Shown: in pieces, positions 47,190 to 57,958 of the stretch
How the letters are laid out: every line of letters begins with the position of its first letter
Position numbering within the stretch: position 1 is the stretch's first letter
Assembly (NCBI RefSeq): GCF_040939455.1
Contig: NC_134117.1
Span: forward strand, 50,152,001 to 50,216,000
DNA: 64,000 nucleotides
From: Microcebus murinus
Lineage: Eukaryota; Chordata; Mammalia; Primates; Cheirogaleidae
Direction of reading: 5' to 3'
Program-made: the position numbers and the translations under genes
Notes under the pieces: model-generated
What the model saw: the letters and a program-made list of their open reading frames with translations, nothing else
Told to the model about the DNA's origin: nothing
Database searches by the model: none

Positions 47190-47327
47190 TATATCCAGCT
47201 TTTACAACATTTAAATCTTTTTCCTTGATAAATGAAAAATCAGAAATTGTCATTTTCTAATTGCAATTTGCAGGCCTTTGAACTAATACAATTCAAGTAA
47301 GTCTGAATGAATGTAACACTGAGAGGC

Positions 47328-47565
47328 AAAAAAACCTGAAGTTTGAGATTCTGGGTTCAGAAGCATACCTCTGGATGACCTTGTTCAAGTTATGCATCAT
47401 CTTTGTGCCTCAGTTTTCTCATCTGAAAAAGTGGGATAATAATTCTACCTACCTCACAGAATGGCTATGAGGATTAATGACATATAAAAGCTCTCAAAAT
47501 AGTAACCAGCACTGAGTAAGTGCCCTGTAAGTTCTTGTCACTAAATAAAATAAATATTGCACTAA
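47328..47565 (+). repeat. MIR SINE, nearly full length
   Basis: TGAGATTCTGGGTTCAGAAG, TGACCTTGTTCAAGTTATGC, GTGCCTCAGTTTTCTCATCT, GATAATAATTCTACCTACCT and GGATTAATGACATATAAAAG follow MIR from core to 3' end. Confidence 0.88.
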
Positions 47566-47965
47566 AGCACAAAATGTATCCTTTTCTTCCAAGGTCAGAG
47601 CACAATAATAGCTCTTCAAACAGCCTGCTGGATCTAACAGAAGGAGATGAATAGTTTTAAGAATAAAGGGAGATAAATGAGAAAAGCAGATATTTTTGTC
47701 CTCACTGAGCCTTGGTCTTCAGCATGTGTGGAGACTTTCAAATCAAAACAGTACTTTTTACTCTACAATTGTATTTTCCTTCTTTTGTTTTGCATGTCTT
47801 GTTTCTAAATCAGGCTCTCTTTTTCTCTAGTTCCCTAAAAATTTCATGTTTAGTTTAATGCTGAACTCAAAGTATAAAAATGTGAAAACAAAAATGTGAT
47901 ACCATTACTAGCTTTCACAATAATTTATTAATCTTGAAGCTGTGTGGGTTGACCGTTTAGATATT
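47566..47965. other. Unique DNA, no feature recognised
   Basis: I see nothing except a TATATATATA run at the boundary with the L1. Confidence 0.45.
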
Positions 47966-48992
47966 AATATATATATATATTTTTAATCATTATAGGTACA
48001 TAATAGTTGTATATCTTTATAGGGTACATGTGATGTTTTGATAAAGACATATAATGTAAATTAATCAAATCAGGGTAATTGGGATATCCATAACCTCAGG
48101 CATTTAACATTTCTTTGGGTTAGGAACATTCCAATTCTACTCTTTTAGTTATTTTAAAGTATACCCTAACTTATTGTTGATTATAGTCACTTTGTTGTGC
48201 TATCAGACATTGTTCATTCTAACTATCTAACTATATTTTAATACCCATTAACCATCCACACTTTATTCCCCCTTCCCAAGTACCCTTCCCAGGTTCAGAT
48301 AACTGCCATTCTACTCTCTGTCTCCATGAGATTAATTGTTTTTAATACTTACTACTTCCCACATACGAGTGAGAACATGTGAGATTTGTCTTTCTGTGCT
48401 TGGCTTATTTCACTTAACATAATGTTCACCAGTTCCAACCATGTTGATGAAAATGGCATGATTTCATTCTTTTCTGGCTATATAATATTCCATTGTGTAT
48501 ATGTACCACAACTTCTTTATCCATTCATCTATTGATGAACACCTAGGTTGATTCATTATCTTGGGTATTTTGAATAGTGCTGCAATAAACATGGGAGTAC
48601 AGATATCTTTTCAACACACTGAATTCTCATCATTTTTATATACGCCCACAAGTGGGATTGCTGGGTCATATAGTAGTTCTATTTTTAGTTTTTTGAAGAA
48701 CCTCCAGACTGTTTTCCATAGTGGTTGCACTACTTTACCTTCTATCGACAGTGTACAAGTGTTCCCCTTTCTCTACATCCTTGCCTGTCTCTTTTGATAA
48801 AAGCCATTTTAACTGGGGTGAGATGATATCTCATTGTAGTTTTGATTTGCATTCCTCAGATGACCAATGATGTTGAGCAATTCTTCATATGCCTGTTGGC
48901 CATTTGTATGTCTTTTGAAAATGTCTATTCTTATCCTTTGCCCACTTTTTAATTGGATTGTTTAATTTTTTCCTATCTAGTTGTTGGAGTTT
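47966..48992 (-). mobile_element. Older L1 (L1MA-like), 3' part, antisense
   Basis: The antisense 3' UTR (TTTTTAATCATTATAGGTAC, GGGTACATGTGATGTTTTGA, TCAGGGTAATTGGGATATCC) is followed by ORF2 3' sequence (GTGTATATGTACCACAACTT, CCTCCAGACTGTTTTCCATA, TGGGGTGAGATGATATCTCA). The copy is interrupted at about 48993 by a younger L1 and resumes at 49353. Frames here are L1 shadows. Confidence 0.93.
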
Positions 48993-49352
48993 CTTTTTTA
49001 ATTTTTTTTATTTCAGCATATTATGGGGGTAAAATGTTTAGGTTACGTATATTACCTTTGCCCCACCTGAGTCAAAGCTTTAAACATGTCCATCCCCCAG
49101 ACGGTGTGCACTGCACCCATTAGGTGTGTATATACCCATCCCCTCCCCCACTCTCCCATCTGCCTGACACCCAATGAATGTTATTACTATATGTGCACTT
49201 AACTGTTGATCAGTTAAAACCAATTTCATGGTGAGTACATACGGTGCTTGTTTTTCCATTCTTGTGATACTTCACTTAGTAAAATGGGTTCCAGCTCTAT
49301 CCAGGATAATACAAGAGGTGCTATATCACCATTGTTTTTTGTGGCTGAGTAG
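48993..49352 (-). mobile_element. Lemur-type L1, 5' truncated, nested in the older L1
   Basis: It starts with a T-rich tail and TATTTCAGCATATTATGGGG, then TGCCCCACCTGAGTCAAAGC, GTCCATCCCCCAGACGGTGT and TTTTTCCATTCTTGTGATAC. It ends near TTTTTTGTGGCTGAGT. The sequence AGTTTCTT occurs on both sides (about 48985-48992 and 49350-49357), fitting a target duplication in the older L1. About 360 bp of 3' UTR and ORF2 end remain. Confidence 0.9.
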
Positions 49353-50510
49353 TTTCTTATATATGCTAATTATTAATCTGTTGTCAGATGGTTTGCAAAT
49401 ATTTTCTTCTATTCTATGAGTTGTCTCTTTATCTTGTTGATTGTTTCCTTTACCGTGCAGAAGCTTTTTAGTGTAATGTGATCTCATTAGTACAATTTTG
49501 CTTTGGTTGCCTGTGCTTTGGGGCTATTACTCAAGAAGTCATTGTCCAGCTCAATGCCCTGAAGCATTTTCTCAATGTTTCTTTTACTAGTTTCATATTT
49601 TCAGGTCTTAGATTTAAGTCCTTCATCCATTTTGATTTGATTTTTGTATATGGCAAGAGATAATGGTCTAGTTTCACTCTTCTGCATATGGATAACCAGT
49701 TTTCCCAGAACCATTTATTGAAAAGACTATCCTTCCTCATTGTATGTTCTCACACCTTTGTCGAAGATAGGTTCGCTATAGCCTGTGTGGATTTATTTCT
49801 AGGTTCTATTTTCTGTTCCATTGGTCTATGGATCTGTCTTCATGCTAGTCCCATGCTGTTTTCGTTGCTACAGATCTGTAGTATAATTTAAAGTGAGGTA
49901 ATGTGATTACTCCAGTTTTGTTATTTCTGCTTAGGTTAGCCTTGGCTATTTTGGGTCTTTGTGGTTCTGTATAAATGTTAGGACTGTTTTTTCTATTTCT
50001 GCGAAGAAGGTCATTGCTGTTTTAATGGGGATTGCATTGAATCTGTAGATGGCTTTGGGTAGTATGGACATTTTAACAATGTTGATTCTTTCAATCCATA
50101 AGGATGGAATATCTTTACATTTTTTGTGTCCTCTTCAATTTCTTTTATCAATGTTTTATAGTTTTTATTACAGAAATATTTCACTTACTTGGCTAAGGTA
50201 ATTCCTGGGTATTTTATTTTACATGTAGCTCTTATAAATGGGATTACTTTCTTAGTTTCTTTTTCAGATTTTTTACTGTTGGTATTTAAAAATGCTACTG
50301 ATTTTTGTGTGTTGATTTTGTATCCTGAAAATTTATTGAATTGGTTTATCAGTTCTAATAGTTTTTAGATGGAGTCTTTAGGTTTCTCTAGATATAAGAT
50401 AATATCATCTACAAACAAGGATAATTTGACTTCTTCCTTTCCAATTTGGATGCCTTTTGTTTCTTTCTCTTGTCTGATTGCACAGCTAGAATTTCTAGTA
50501 CTATGTTTAT
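49353..50510 (-). mobile_element. Older L1, ORF2 portion after the nested insertion
   Basis: It resumes with CTTATATATGCTAATTATTA and ATCTGTTGTCAGATGGTTTG. It continues through antisense ORF2 (TGCAGAAGCTTTTTAGTGTA, GAACCATTTATTGAAAAGAC, GGTCTATGGATCTGTCTTCA, GGGATTGCATTGAATCTGTA, ATGGAGTCTTTAGGTTTCTC). It stops near TAGTACTATGTTTATC, just before the reverse-transcriptase FADD block would begin in L1 orientation. All open frames here are antisense shadows of decayed ORF2. Confidence 0.92.
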
Positions 50511-50519
50511 CTAATGACA

Positions 50520-51003
50520 CTCTACAAAAAAGACACCTGCACTCGAATGTTCATAGCAGCACAATTCATAATTGCAAAGCTGTGGAAACAACCCAAGTGT
50601 CCATCGATCCACGAGTGGATTAATAAAATGTGGTATATGTATACCACACTATTCAGCTCTAAGAAACAACGGTGATATAGTGCACCTTGTATTTTCCTGG
50701 TTAGAGCTGGAACCCATACTACTAAGTGAAGTATCCTAAAATGGAAAAATAAGAAATACATATATGCACCAGCAAACTGGTATTAACTGAGCAGCACCTA
50801 AGTGGACACATAGGAACTACAGTAATTGGGTATTGTGCAGGGACGAGATGGGAGGGGGGTGGGTATATACATACATAATGAGTGAGATGTACACCGTCTG
50901 GGGGATGGTCACACTGGAAGATCAGACTTCTGGGGGAAGGGGGAGAAAGGGCATTATTTGAAATCTTAAAATTTGTAACCCCATAATATGCTGAAAAAAA
51001 AAG
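50520..51003 (+). mobile_element. Lemur-type L1 3' end, sense, abutting the older L1
   Basis: It starts ACTCTACAAAAAAGACACCT, then TTCATAGCAGCACAATTCAT, GTGGAAACAACCCAAGTGTC and GTGGTATATGTATACCACAC. The 3' UTR has AGTGAGATGTACACCGTCTG, GGGGGATGGTCACACTGG and TAACCCCATAATATGCTG, then A9. It is 5' truncated. The minus-strand frame at 50522-51036 is a shadow. No convincing target duplication was seen, so its junction with the older L1 at about 50515 may be a truncation point. Confidence 0.9.
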
Positions 51004-53179
51004 TATGTCAAATATATAGCACAGTGCCTGGGCCATAGTCTATGTCTAAAGAATGTATAATAGATCCTGCCCCTCATGAAATGCTCTTACTCCTTTTTTG
51101 GTGTAATATGCTATCAGTATACTTTGGAATTTTGATGACTTTTTCCTGAGTTTGAGAACTAGGAAACAACAAACAACAAGATATTTTTATTTAGAATGTT
51201 AACAAATAATTGATGTTATTCACAGATTTTACACATCAGAAGATTTCAATGCACATATTCAAAATGACTTCACTAAATCAAAAATTATCTGAAAGATCTT
51301 ATCAAAGACCACTGAGTATATAGAAAGGTTATAAAAGATCAATTTACTCATAGTCACATGTGAATAATATATTTCAAGTGTTTAATGTTACTTAAATCAC
51401 AAATTTAATTACTTTTTGTAATTAAATAATTACAAAAAATTATTTTTAATAATTAAACTTTGAATAACAGGAAATCTCTCTTTTCAATAAGGTAATCTTA
51501 AGAATGTTTAAATAGGTTTGGGGAGGTTCTATGGAATTTTGATTTGCAAATTTCAAATATAAGGTTCTTAAATATCTATATTTAATTTATCTGAAATAAA
51601 GTAACTTGAATGTAATCAAGACATTAACTGTAAATAGAAAATGAATAAATATAAATGAATCAGCATGTATAAAAATGCCAATTTTATTCAGAATATGACT
51701 TTATTTTGGCTATTTGCTCAAATACTAAGTAGCTTATTTATTTGAGGAACAAAATACTCTTCTCCACTTTAATGTAACTGCCCCTCATTCCATAAAGATC
51801 ATGTTACAAACTATCTTGGAGATTCCCCAAAGGAAAATGAATCCAATTATACAACTTTAAATTTAAGGTTCTAAACCAGAAAATGTAGTAAAAAGAATGT
51901 ACGATAATATGAGGTTGAGATCATTAGAAGTCCTCAACAGCCAAAAGAACTTCTCTTTTCAATGATGCTGCATAATGCAAAACTTGTGAGAGTTTACTAG
52001 CGTCAAAGCCAATGATAAATAGAGTCATAAGATTACGGACAGATTCCATTACCTGCATGTGCAGCATCACAAGAATAAGTGAAGAGGTCCACAGCATGTC
52101 ATGTTTAGCAGATTTATCAACCTTATTTTGAGATTTTGCATGAAGAAAAGAATAAAGAAAAGACTTATGTGAAATTCTTCATTTTCAATCTATATGATTA
52201 GCTTTTTTTTTTCTATTTCATATATGGACAGTAACAGTATATTCACACTGAAACTTCCAGTTCTATATACATCTTCAAAAAAATTTTCTTTAATAGTTAA
52301 TGGAATGTTTTTCTTTGATGCAAAGATGGCTAACTCCCCAGTCTGTCTTCAAAACACAAATACTTTTTCTCCAGTTTTTCCTAAAATAAAAACAACTTTT
52401 TAAAGTATATTTTCAAAATTATATTTCTGATAAGCTTATTATTCTAACATTTATATTATCTATATAAAACAAGAAGTAAGGCTTTCTTTTGGATATCTTC
52501 CTCAAAATAACTCAGTTAGGAATACAGAACAGTAAAGAGAATCATCAGATGTAATTTTGACTTTTTGTTTAATTTTCATCTGTGAGTACATATAACCACA
52601 AGATAATTATGCTGTCAAACTCTCTATCACTATGCAAACTTTCACTGGATCAAAGAAAAATAAGGCAATGTATTTTATTAATTTATTATTTCAGAAAGCA
52701 ACAGATATAATAATAATAACATGACACTAAGTATCATGAAAAAGTTTAAAAGTGATGAGATTGCTCTAAGAAAATTTACAAATGAAAACCAAGACTTTTA
52801 TTCAGATATTCAGTAATATAACAAACTTCATCGTCCTCATATGACCTTACTAGCAGCTAAAGTTGTCCGTTTTTTCACCCTATTTAATAAGCAATTCAAA
52901 TTCCCTTTCTGTGACTTGTATAATTTCTGATGCACTTCACAAAGTATCTGCAAATCACCATAGGTTTACATGCTCAGGTATCTAAGCTTCTGCTTTTATC
53001 AAAACAGTCCAGTTTATAGAGTATCACAGCATCCTGTACAGCAAGACCCATATGTAGGAGTCAGCTCATTTTCATGGCTCACACAAAATAAAACTTGGTG
53101 TTTAGCAAACTTTATTGAAGTTTTGAATAAGATTATATACATCAGAAGATGCAAATTTAAGATTATTCACCATCTAAAT
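51004..53179. other. Unique AT-rich DNA, no feature recognised
   Basis: A very short L2/MIR-tail-like piece (AGCACAGTGCCTGGGCCATA) lies at about 51018-51037. An AAATAATTACAAAAAATTAT palindromic tract lies near 51420-51450. I see nothing else. Confidence 0.45.
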
Positions 53180-53188
53180 AAAAAACTA

Positions 53189-53527
53189 GGCCGGGCGCGG
53201 TGGCTCAAGCCTGTAATCCTAGCACTCTGGGAGGCCGAGGCGGGCGGATTGCTCTAGGTCAGGAGTTCGAAACCAGCCTGAGCAAGAGCAAGACCCCGTC
53301 TCTACTATAAATAGAAAGAAATTAATTGGCCAACTAATATATATATATATAAAATTAGCCGGGCATGGTGGCGCATGCCTGTAGTCCCAGCTACTCGGGA
53401 GGCTGAGGCAGAAGGATTGCTTGAGCCCAGGAGTTTGAGGTTGCTGTGAGCTAGGCTGACGCCATGGCACTCACTCTAGCCTGTGCAACAAAGTGAGACT
53501 CTGTCTCAAAAAAAAAAAAAAAAAAAA
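53189..53527 (+). mobile_element. Lemur-type dimeric Alu SINE, full length
   Basis: GGCCGGGCGCGGTGGCTCAA starts the dimer. The linker has TACTATAAATAGAAAGAAAT and CAACTAATATATATATATAT, and the right arm CTGTGAGCTAGGCTGACGCC. The flanks AAAAAACTA (53180-53188 and 53528-53536) form a short duplication merged with the A tail. Linker bases agree with the Alu at 11778. Frames at 52970-53257 and 53219-53470 are Alu sequence. Confidence 0.94.
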
Positions 53528-53559
53528 AAAAAACTAAAGGTAAGAAGCAACAGCTGCTC

Positions 53560-54460
53560 CAGATGGGAAGAAATCAATGAAAGAACTCTGGAAGCATGTA
53601 GAATCAAACTGAAAGCATACTCCCAAAGGGGAACACCAGCTCTCTAGCAATGGATGTCAATCAAATTCAGAATACTAAAATGACAGAATAATAATTTTGA
53701 ACATGTATTGTGAGAAAACTCAATGATATGAAAGAGAAAATAGATACCCAATACAAACAAACCACACATACATACAAAAATATTCAGGCCTAGGAAGAAA
53801 AAGTAACTAAAGATATTGAAGTATTAAAGAAAAATCAAACAGAATTTAGAGAAATGAAGAGCTTATTCAAGTAATTATAAAACACAGTGGAAAGCCTTAA
53901 AAACAGGTTAGATCAGGTAGAAGAAAGAATCTCAGGGATTAAAGAAAACACCTTTCAATTAAACGAGTCAGTTGTAGAAATAGAACCCAGAAATGAGAGA
54001 AAAGAGCAAAGCCTATAAGAAATGTGAGATTATGTGAAGAGGCCTAACATGAGAATTATAAGCATCCCTGAGGGTGAAGAAGAAATATACAAGGGTTGGA
54101 TAAACTATTTGAGGATATAATGGAGAAAACTTTCCCTGGCCTTGCTAAAAATCTAGATTTCCAGGTACAAAAAGCTCAAAGGACTCCTGAAGATTCTTTA
54201 TAAATGGAAATACACCATGACATATAGTCATCAGACTGGCCAAAAGAAACACAAAGAGACCCTCCTATGAGCTGAAAGGTGAAAGAAGCAGGTAACCTAC
54301 AGAGGAAAACCCATAAGACTAACTATAGACTTCTAAATTGATACCTTACAAGCAAGAAGAGACTGGGACCCCATTCTCACTCTTCTGGAACAGAATAATG
54401 CTCAGCCTACAATTCTGTATCCTGCAAAACTAAGTTTCTCATATAAATGAGAAATAAAAG
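53560..54460 (+). pseudogene. L1 ORF1 relic (RNA-binding chaperone)
   Basis: Coiled-coil-type coding remains are visible (AAGAGAAAATAGATACCC, GAATTTAGAGAAATGAAGAG, AGATCAGGTAGAAGAAAGAA). They are followed by AGCATCCCTGAGGGTGAAGA and, near the C-terminus, CTTACAAGCAAGAAGAGACT and CTACAATTCTGTATCCTGC. This is the order coiled coil, RNA-recognition region, C-terminal domain of L1 ORF1p. Stops in every frame mean no protein is made. Boundaries are approximate because neither start nor stop is certain. Confidence 0.75.
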
Positions 54461-54639
54461 ACCTTCTCATAGAAGCAAAGACTGAGGGAATTCATAAAGA
54501 TAAGACTTGTACTCCAGGAAGTACTCAGAACAGCATTACACATGGATCAGCACCACACAATAAACACTCACCAGTATAAAATCATACAAAATCTAAAGGT
54601 CAAAGGCCAGATACCACAATGGCTCAACAGAGAAAACAA

Positions 54640-55255
54640 AGTTCGACTCAACAGGTTGAACACAAATCTGTCCCACTTATCAATTCTTTCAATAAATGTG
54701 AATGCCTTGAACTGTCCACTAACAAGGCATAGGCTGGCTGAATAGGCTTGTATAAATATATACAAGCCAAGTATCTGCTGTCTTAAGGAAATACAACTAA
54801 ACCACAAGGATGCATTCAGACTCAAGGTAAAGAGATAGAAAACAATATTCCATGCAAATGGAAGCCAAAAGAAACCTGGTGTAGAAGTTCTGATTTCCAG
54901 TAACTTAGTCTTCAAATCAACAAAAGTAATCAAAGACAAAGATGGTGACTATATAATGGGAAAGGGTAAAATTCAATAAGAAGATGCAATAATTCTAAAT
55001 ATTTATGTACCTAACACAAGTGCACCCAGTTTCATAAAGCAAAACCTACTTGACCTAAACAAAATGATAAACACCAGCACCGTAATATCTGGGGACTTCA
55101 ACAACACTCCAACAGAACAGGACAGATCCTCAAATCAGAAAATAAACAAAGAAACAATAGACTTAAACAGAACTCTAGAACAAATGGGCCTGACTGACAT
55201 TTACAGAACATTCTACCCCAACCACTGAATATATATTTTTCACATCAGCTCATGG
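54640..55255 (+). pseudogene. L1 ORF2 endonuclease-domain relic
   Basis: Coding remains of the apurinic-like endonuclease start at LSILSINVNALNCP (about 54680) and HRLAE, and continue to GDFNN near 55095-55110 (ATCTGGGGACTTCAACAAC), the conserved GDFN block. Stops and frameshifts interrupt it (for example a TAG after HRLAE at about 54743). The domain ends near 55255, where the copy jumps to reverse-transcriptase sequence. Confidence 0.8.
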
Positions 55256-55289
55256 GACATTCTCTAAGGCTCAATTAGGGAGAAATAGA

Positions 55290-56670
55290 ATTCCTGAACA
55301 AACCAATATCAAGGACCAAAATTGAAGCAGCAATAAAAAACATTCCTAAAAAGAAAAGTCTGGGACCACATGGCTTTGGGCCCAGGTTTTTCCAGACCTA
55401 CAAAGAAAAACTGGTACCTATCCTGCAGAAATTATTCCACAACAGAGAGAATGAAGGAATCCTCCAGAACACATTTATGAAGCCAATACCACCCTGACAC
55501 CAAAACCAGGAAAGGATGCAACAAAAAATAAAACTACAGACCAATATCCCTTATGAATATAGGTGTAAAAATTCTCAACAAAATCCTAGCAAACTGAATT
55601 CATGTGCTTATCAAAAAAATAATCCATCATGAGCAGGTGAGCTTCATCACAGAGATGCAGGGATGGTTCAACATACACAAATCTATAAATGTAATTCACC
55701 ACATAAATAGAAGTAAAAACAAAGACCACATGATCCTCTCAATAGATGCAGAAAAAGCATTTGACAAAATTCAGCACCCTTTTATGATAAGAATGCTTAA
55801 CAAAATAGGCATAGATGGGACTTACTTGAAAATGATAAAATTCATATATGACAAACCCACAGCCAACATCATATTGAACAGAGAAAAATTGAAAGTATTC
55901 CTGCTTAGAATGTGTACCAGACAAATTTGCCCTCTATCACCACTTCTATTCAACATAGTGCTGGAAGTCCTAGCCAGAGAAATCAGACAAGAGAAGGAAA
56001 TCAAGATCATCCAAATGGGGGCAGAAGAGGTCAAACTATGGTGCTTTGCTGATGACCTGATCTTATATCTAGAAAATCCCAAAGATTCTACCATGAGACT
56101 ACTGGAATTAATAAAAAAAAATTCAGGAAAGTCTCAGGTTACAAAATTAATGTACAGAAATCAGTAGCATTTTTATACACTAACAACAATCAAACTGAGA
56201 ACCAAATCAAAGACTCAATACCCTTCACAATAGCAACAAAGGAAATAAAATACCTAGGAATATATATATAACTAAGGAGGTAAAAGACCTCTACAGGGAG
56301 AACTATAAAACACTGAGGAAGGAAATAGCAGAGGATGTAAGCAGGTGGAAAATCATACCATGCTCAGAGGTCGGCAGAATCAACATTGTTAAAATGTCTA
56401 TAACTACCCAAAGTGATCTACAGATTCAATGCAATCCCTATTAAAATATCAACATCATTTATTGCAGATCTAGAAAAAATAATTCTATGCTTCATATGGA
56501 ACCTAGAAGACCCCATAGAGTAAAAGCAATCTTAAGCAAAAAGAACAAACTGGGAGGCATCAATTTACTGGATTTAAAGGTATACTACAAGGTGATAGCA
56601 ACTAAAACAACATGGTACTGGCACAAGAACAGAAAAATAGACCAATAGAACAGAACTCAGAATCCATTTA
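55290..56670 (+). pseudogene. L1 ORF2 reverse-transcriptase relic
   Basis: An uninterrupted stretch of 187 codons (55604-56167) keeps motif A ([12 protein letters not shown]), a motif B region reading [14 protein letters not shown] and the FADD catalytic box at about 56045-56056. Upstream, 55330-55600 carries frame-shifted finger-domain sequence (GPHGFGPRFF-like). After 56167 stops resume. Motif B has Ile where L1 normally has Gly (TRQGCPLSP). Not functional as a whole, because the frame is closed on both sides. Confidence 0.88.
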
Positions 56671-57029
56671 TAAAACCACCCTAATATAGCCATTTAATCT
56701 TTGACAAAGCAGACAAAAACATACACTGAGGAAAAAAATCATTATTCAATAAATGATGCTGGAAAAGTTGGATAGCCACATGTAGAAGACTGAGACAGGA
56801 TTTGCACCTATCAAGTCTCACAAAAATCAACTCACAGTGGATAACAGACTTAAACCTAAGGCATGAAAGTAGAAGAATTCTAGAAGAAAATGTTGGGAAA
56901 ACTCTTATAGATATTGGTTTAGGCAAAGAATTTATGAAGATGACCCCAAAGGCAATCACAGCAACAGCATAAATAAATAAATGGGACCTGATCAAATTAA
57001 AAAGCTTCTGCACAGCCAAGGAAACTATC

Positions 57030-57686
57030 ATGAGAGCAAACAGACAACCTACAAAATGGGAGAAAATATTTGTGTGTTGCACATCTGTTAAAGGGCTGAT
57101 AAGTAGAATCTATTTAGAACTCAGGAAAATCAGCAAGAAAAAATCAAACAACCCTATCAAAAACTGTGCAAAGGACATAAACAGAAGTTTTTCAAAGGAA
57201 TATATACTAATGGCTAACAAACATATGAAAAAATGCTCAACATCTCTAATCATCAGGGAAATGCAAATCAAAACCACAATGAGATATCACTTATTTCCTG
57301 TGAGAATGGCTTTTATCAAAAAGTCCCAAAACAATAAATGTTGGCATGGTTGCAGAGAGATAGGAACACTCCTACACTGCTGGTGGGACTGCAAACTAGT
57401 TCAACCTCTTTGGAAAGCAATATGGAGATACCTTAAAGCGATACAAGTGGATCTACCATTTGATCCAGCAATTCCACTACTGGGCATCTACCCAAAAGAT
57501 CAAATGACACAAAAAAGACACCTGCATTCCAATGTTTACAGCAGCACAATTCACAATCGCAAAGATGTGAAAATAACCACGTGCCCATCAATACATGAGT
57601 GGATTAATAAAATGTGGTATATGTATACCATGGAGTTCTACTCAGCTATAAAAACCATTGTATTATCCTGGAGCCCATTCTACTAA
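57030..57686 (+). pseudogene. L1 ORF2 C-terminal domain relic
   Basis: A 218-codon open stretch at the ORF2 C-terminus retains the full Cys-His motif of L1 ORF2p, spaced CX3CX7HX4C, beginning at the CWHGC residues (about 57340). It also has [11 protein letters not shown] and [13 protein letters not shown]. Near its end [11 protein letters not shown] corresponds to the usual [10 protein letters not shown]. It is the longest open frame in the window, but it is an ORF2 fragment, with no start of its own in the normal element. Confidence 0.9.
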
Positions 57687-57958
57687 GTGAAGACTCCCAA
57701 GAATGGAAAAACAAGCACCACATGTACTCACCATCAAATTGGTATTAACTGATCAACACTTATGTGCTCATATAATAGTAATATTCATCAGGTGTTGGGC
57801 AGGTGGGAGAGGGAAAGAGAGGATGGGTATATTCACACCTAATGGGTGCAGTGCACATCATCTGTGGGATGGACATGCTTGAAGCTCTGACTCAGGTGGG
57901 GCAAAGACAATATATGTAACCTAAACATTTGTATCCCTATAATATGTTGAAATAAAGA

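Larger units (their letters stand above)
53537..57958 (+). mobile_element. L1 LINE, 4.4 kb, decayed, lemur-type 3' UTR
   Basis: The sense-orientation L1 begins inside or just before ORF1. It runs through ORF1 coiled-coil and C-terminal sequence, an ORF2 endonuclease start near 54640, reverse transcriptase, C-terminal zinc-knuckle-like domain and 3' UTR (ATTGGTATTAACTGATCAAC, GATGGGTATATTCACACCTA, CTGACTCAGGTGGGGCAAAG). It ends AATATGTTGAAATAAAG without a long A tail. ORF2 seems to lack several hundred bases near 55270. Many stops and indels make it immobile. The 5' UTR is missing, so it is 5' truncated. Confidence 0.93.

Noticed and set aside
46858..47253. 131-codon minus-strand frame
   Set aside because: It is almost entirely the MER28/Tigger2-type element, which has no gene of its own.
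47966..51003. The whole L1 cluster as a single inverted (twin-primed) insertion
   Set aside because: Each of the three parts has its own L1 3' end, and their 3' UTR types differ, so at least three insertions are needed.
52970..53470. Frames of 83-95 codons on both strands
   Set aside because: Both run mainly through the Alu at 53189-53527.
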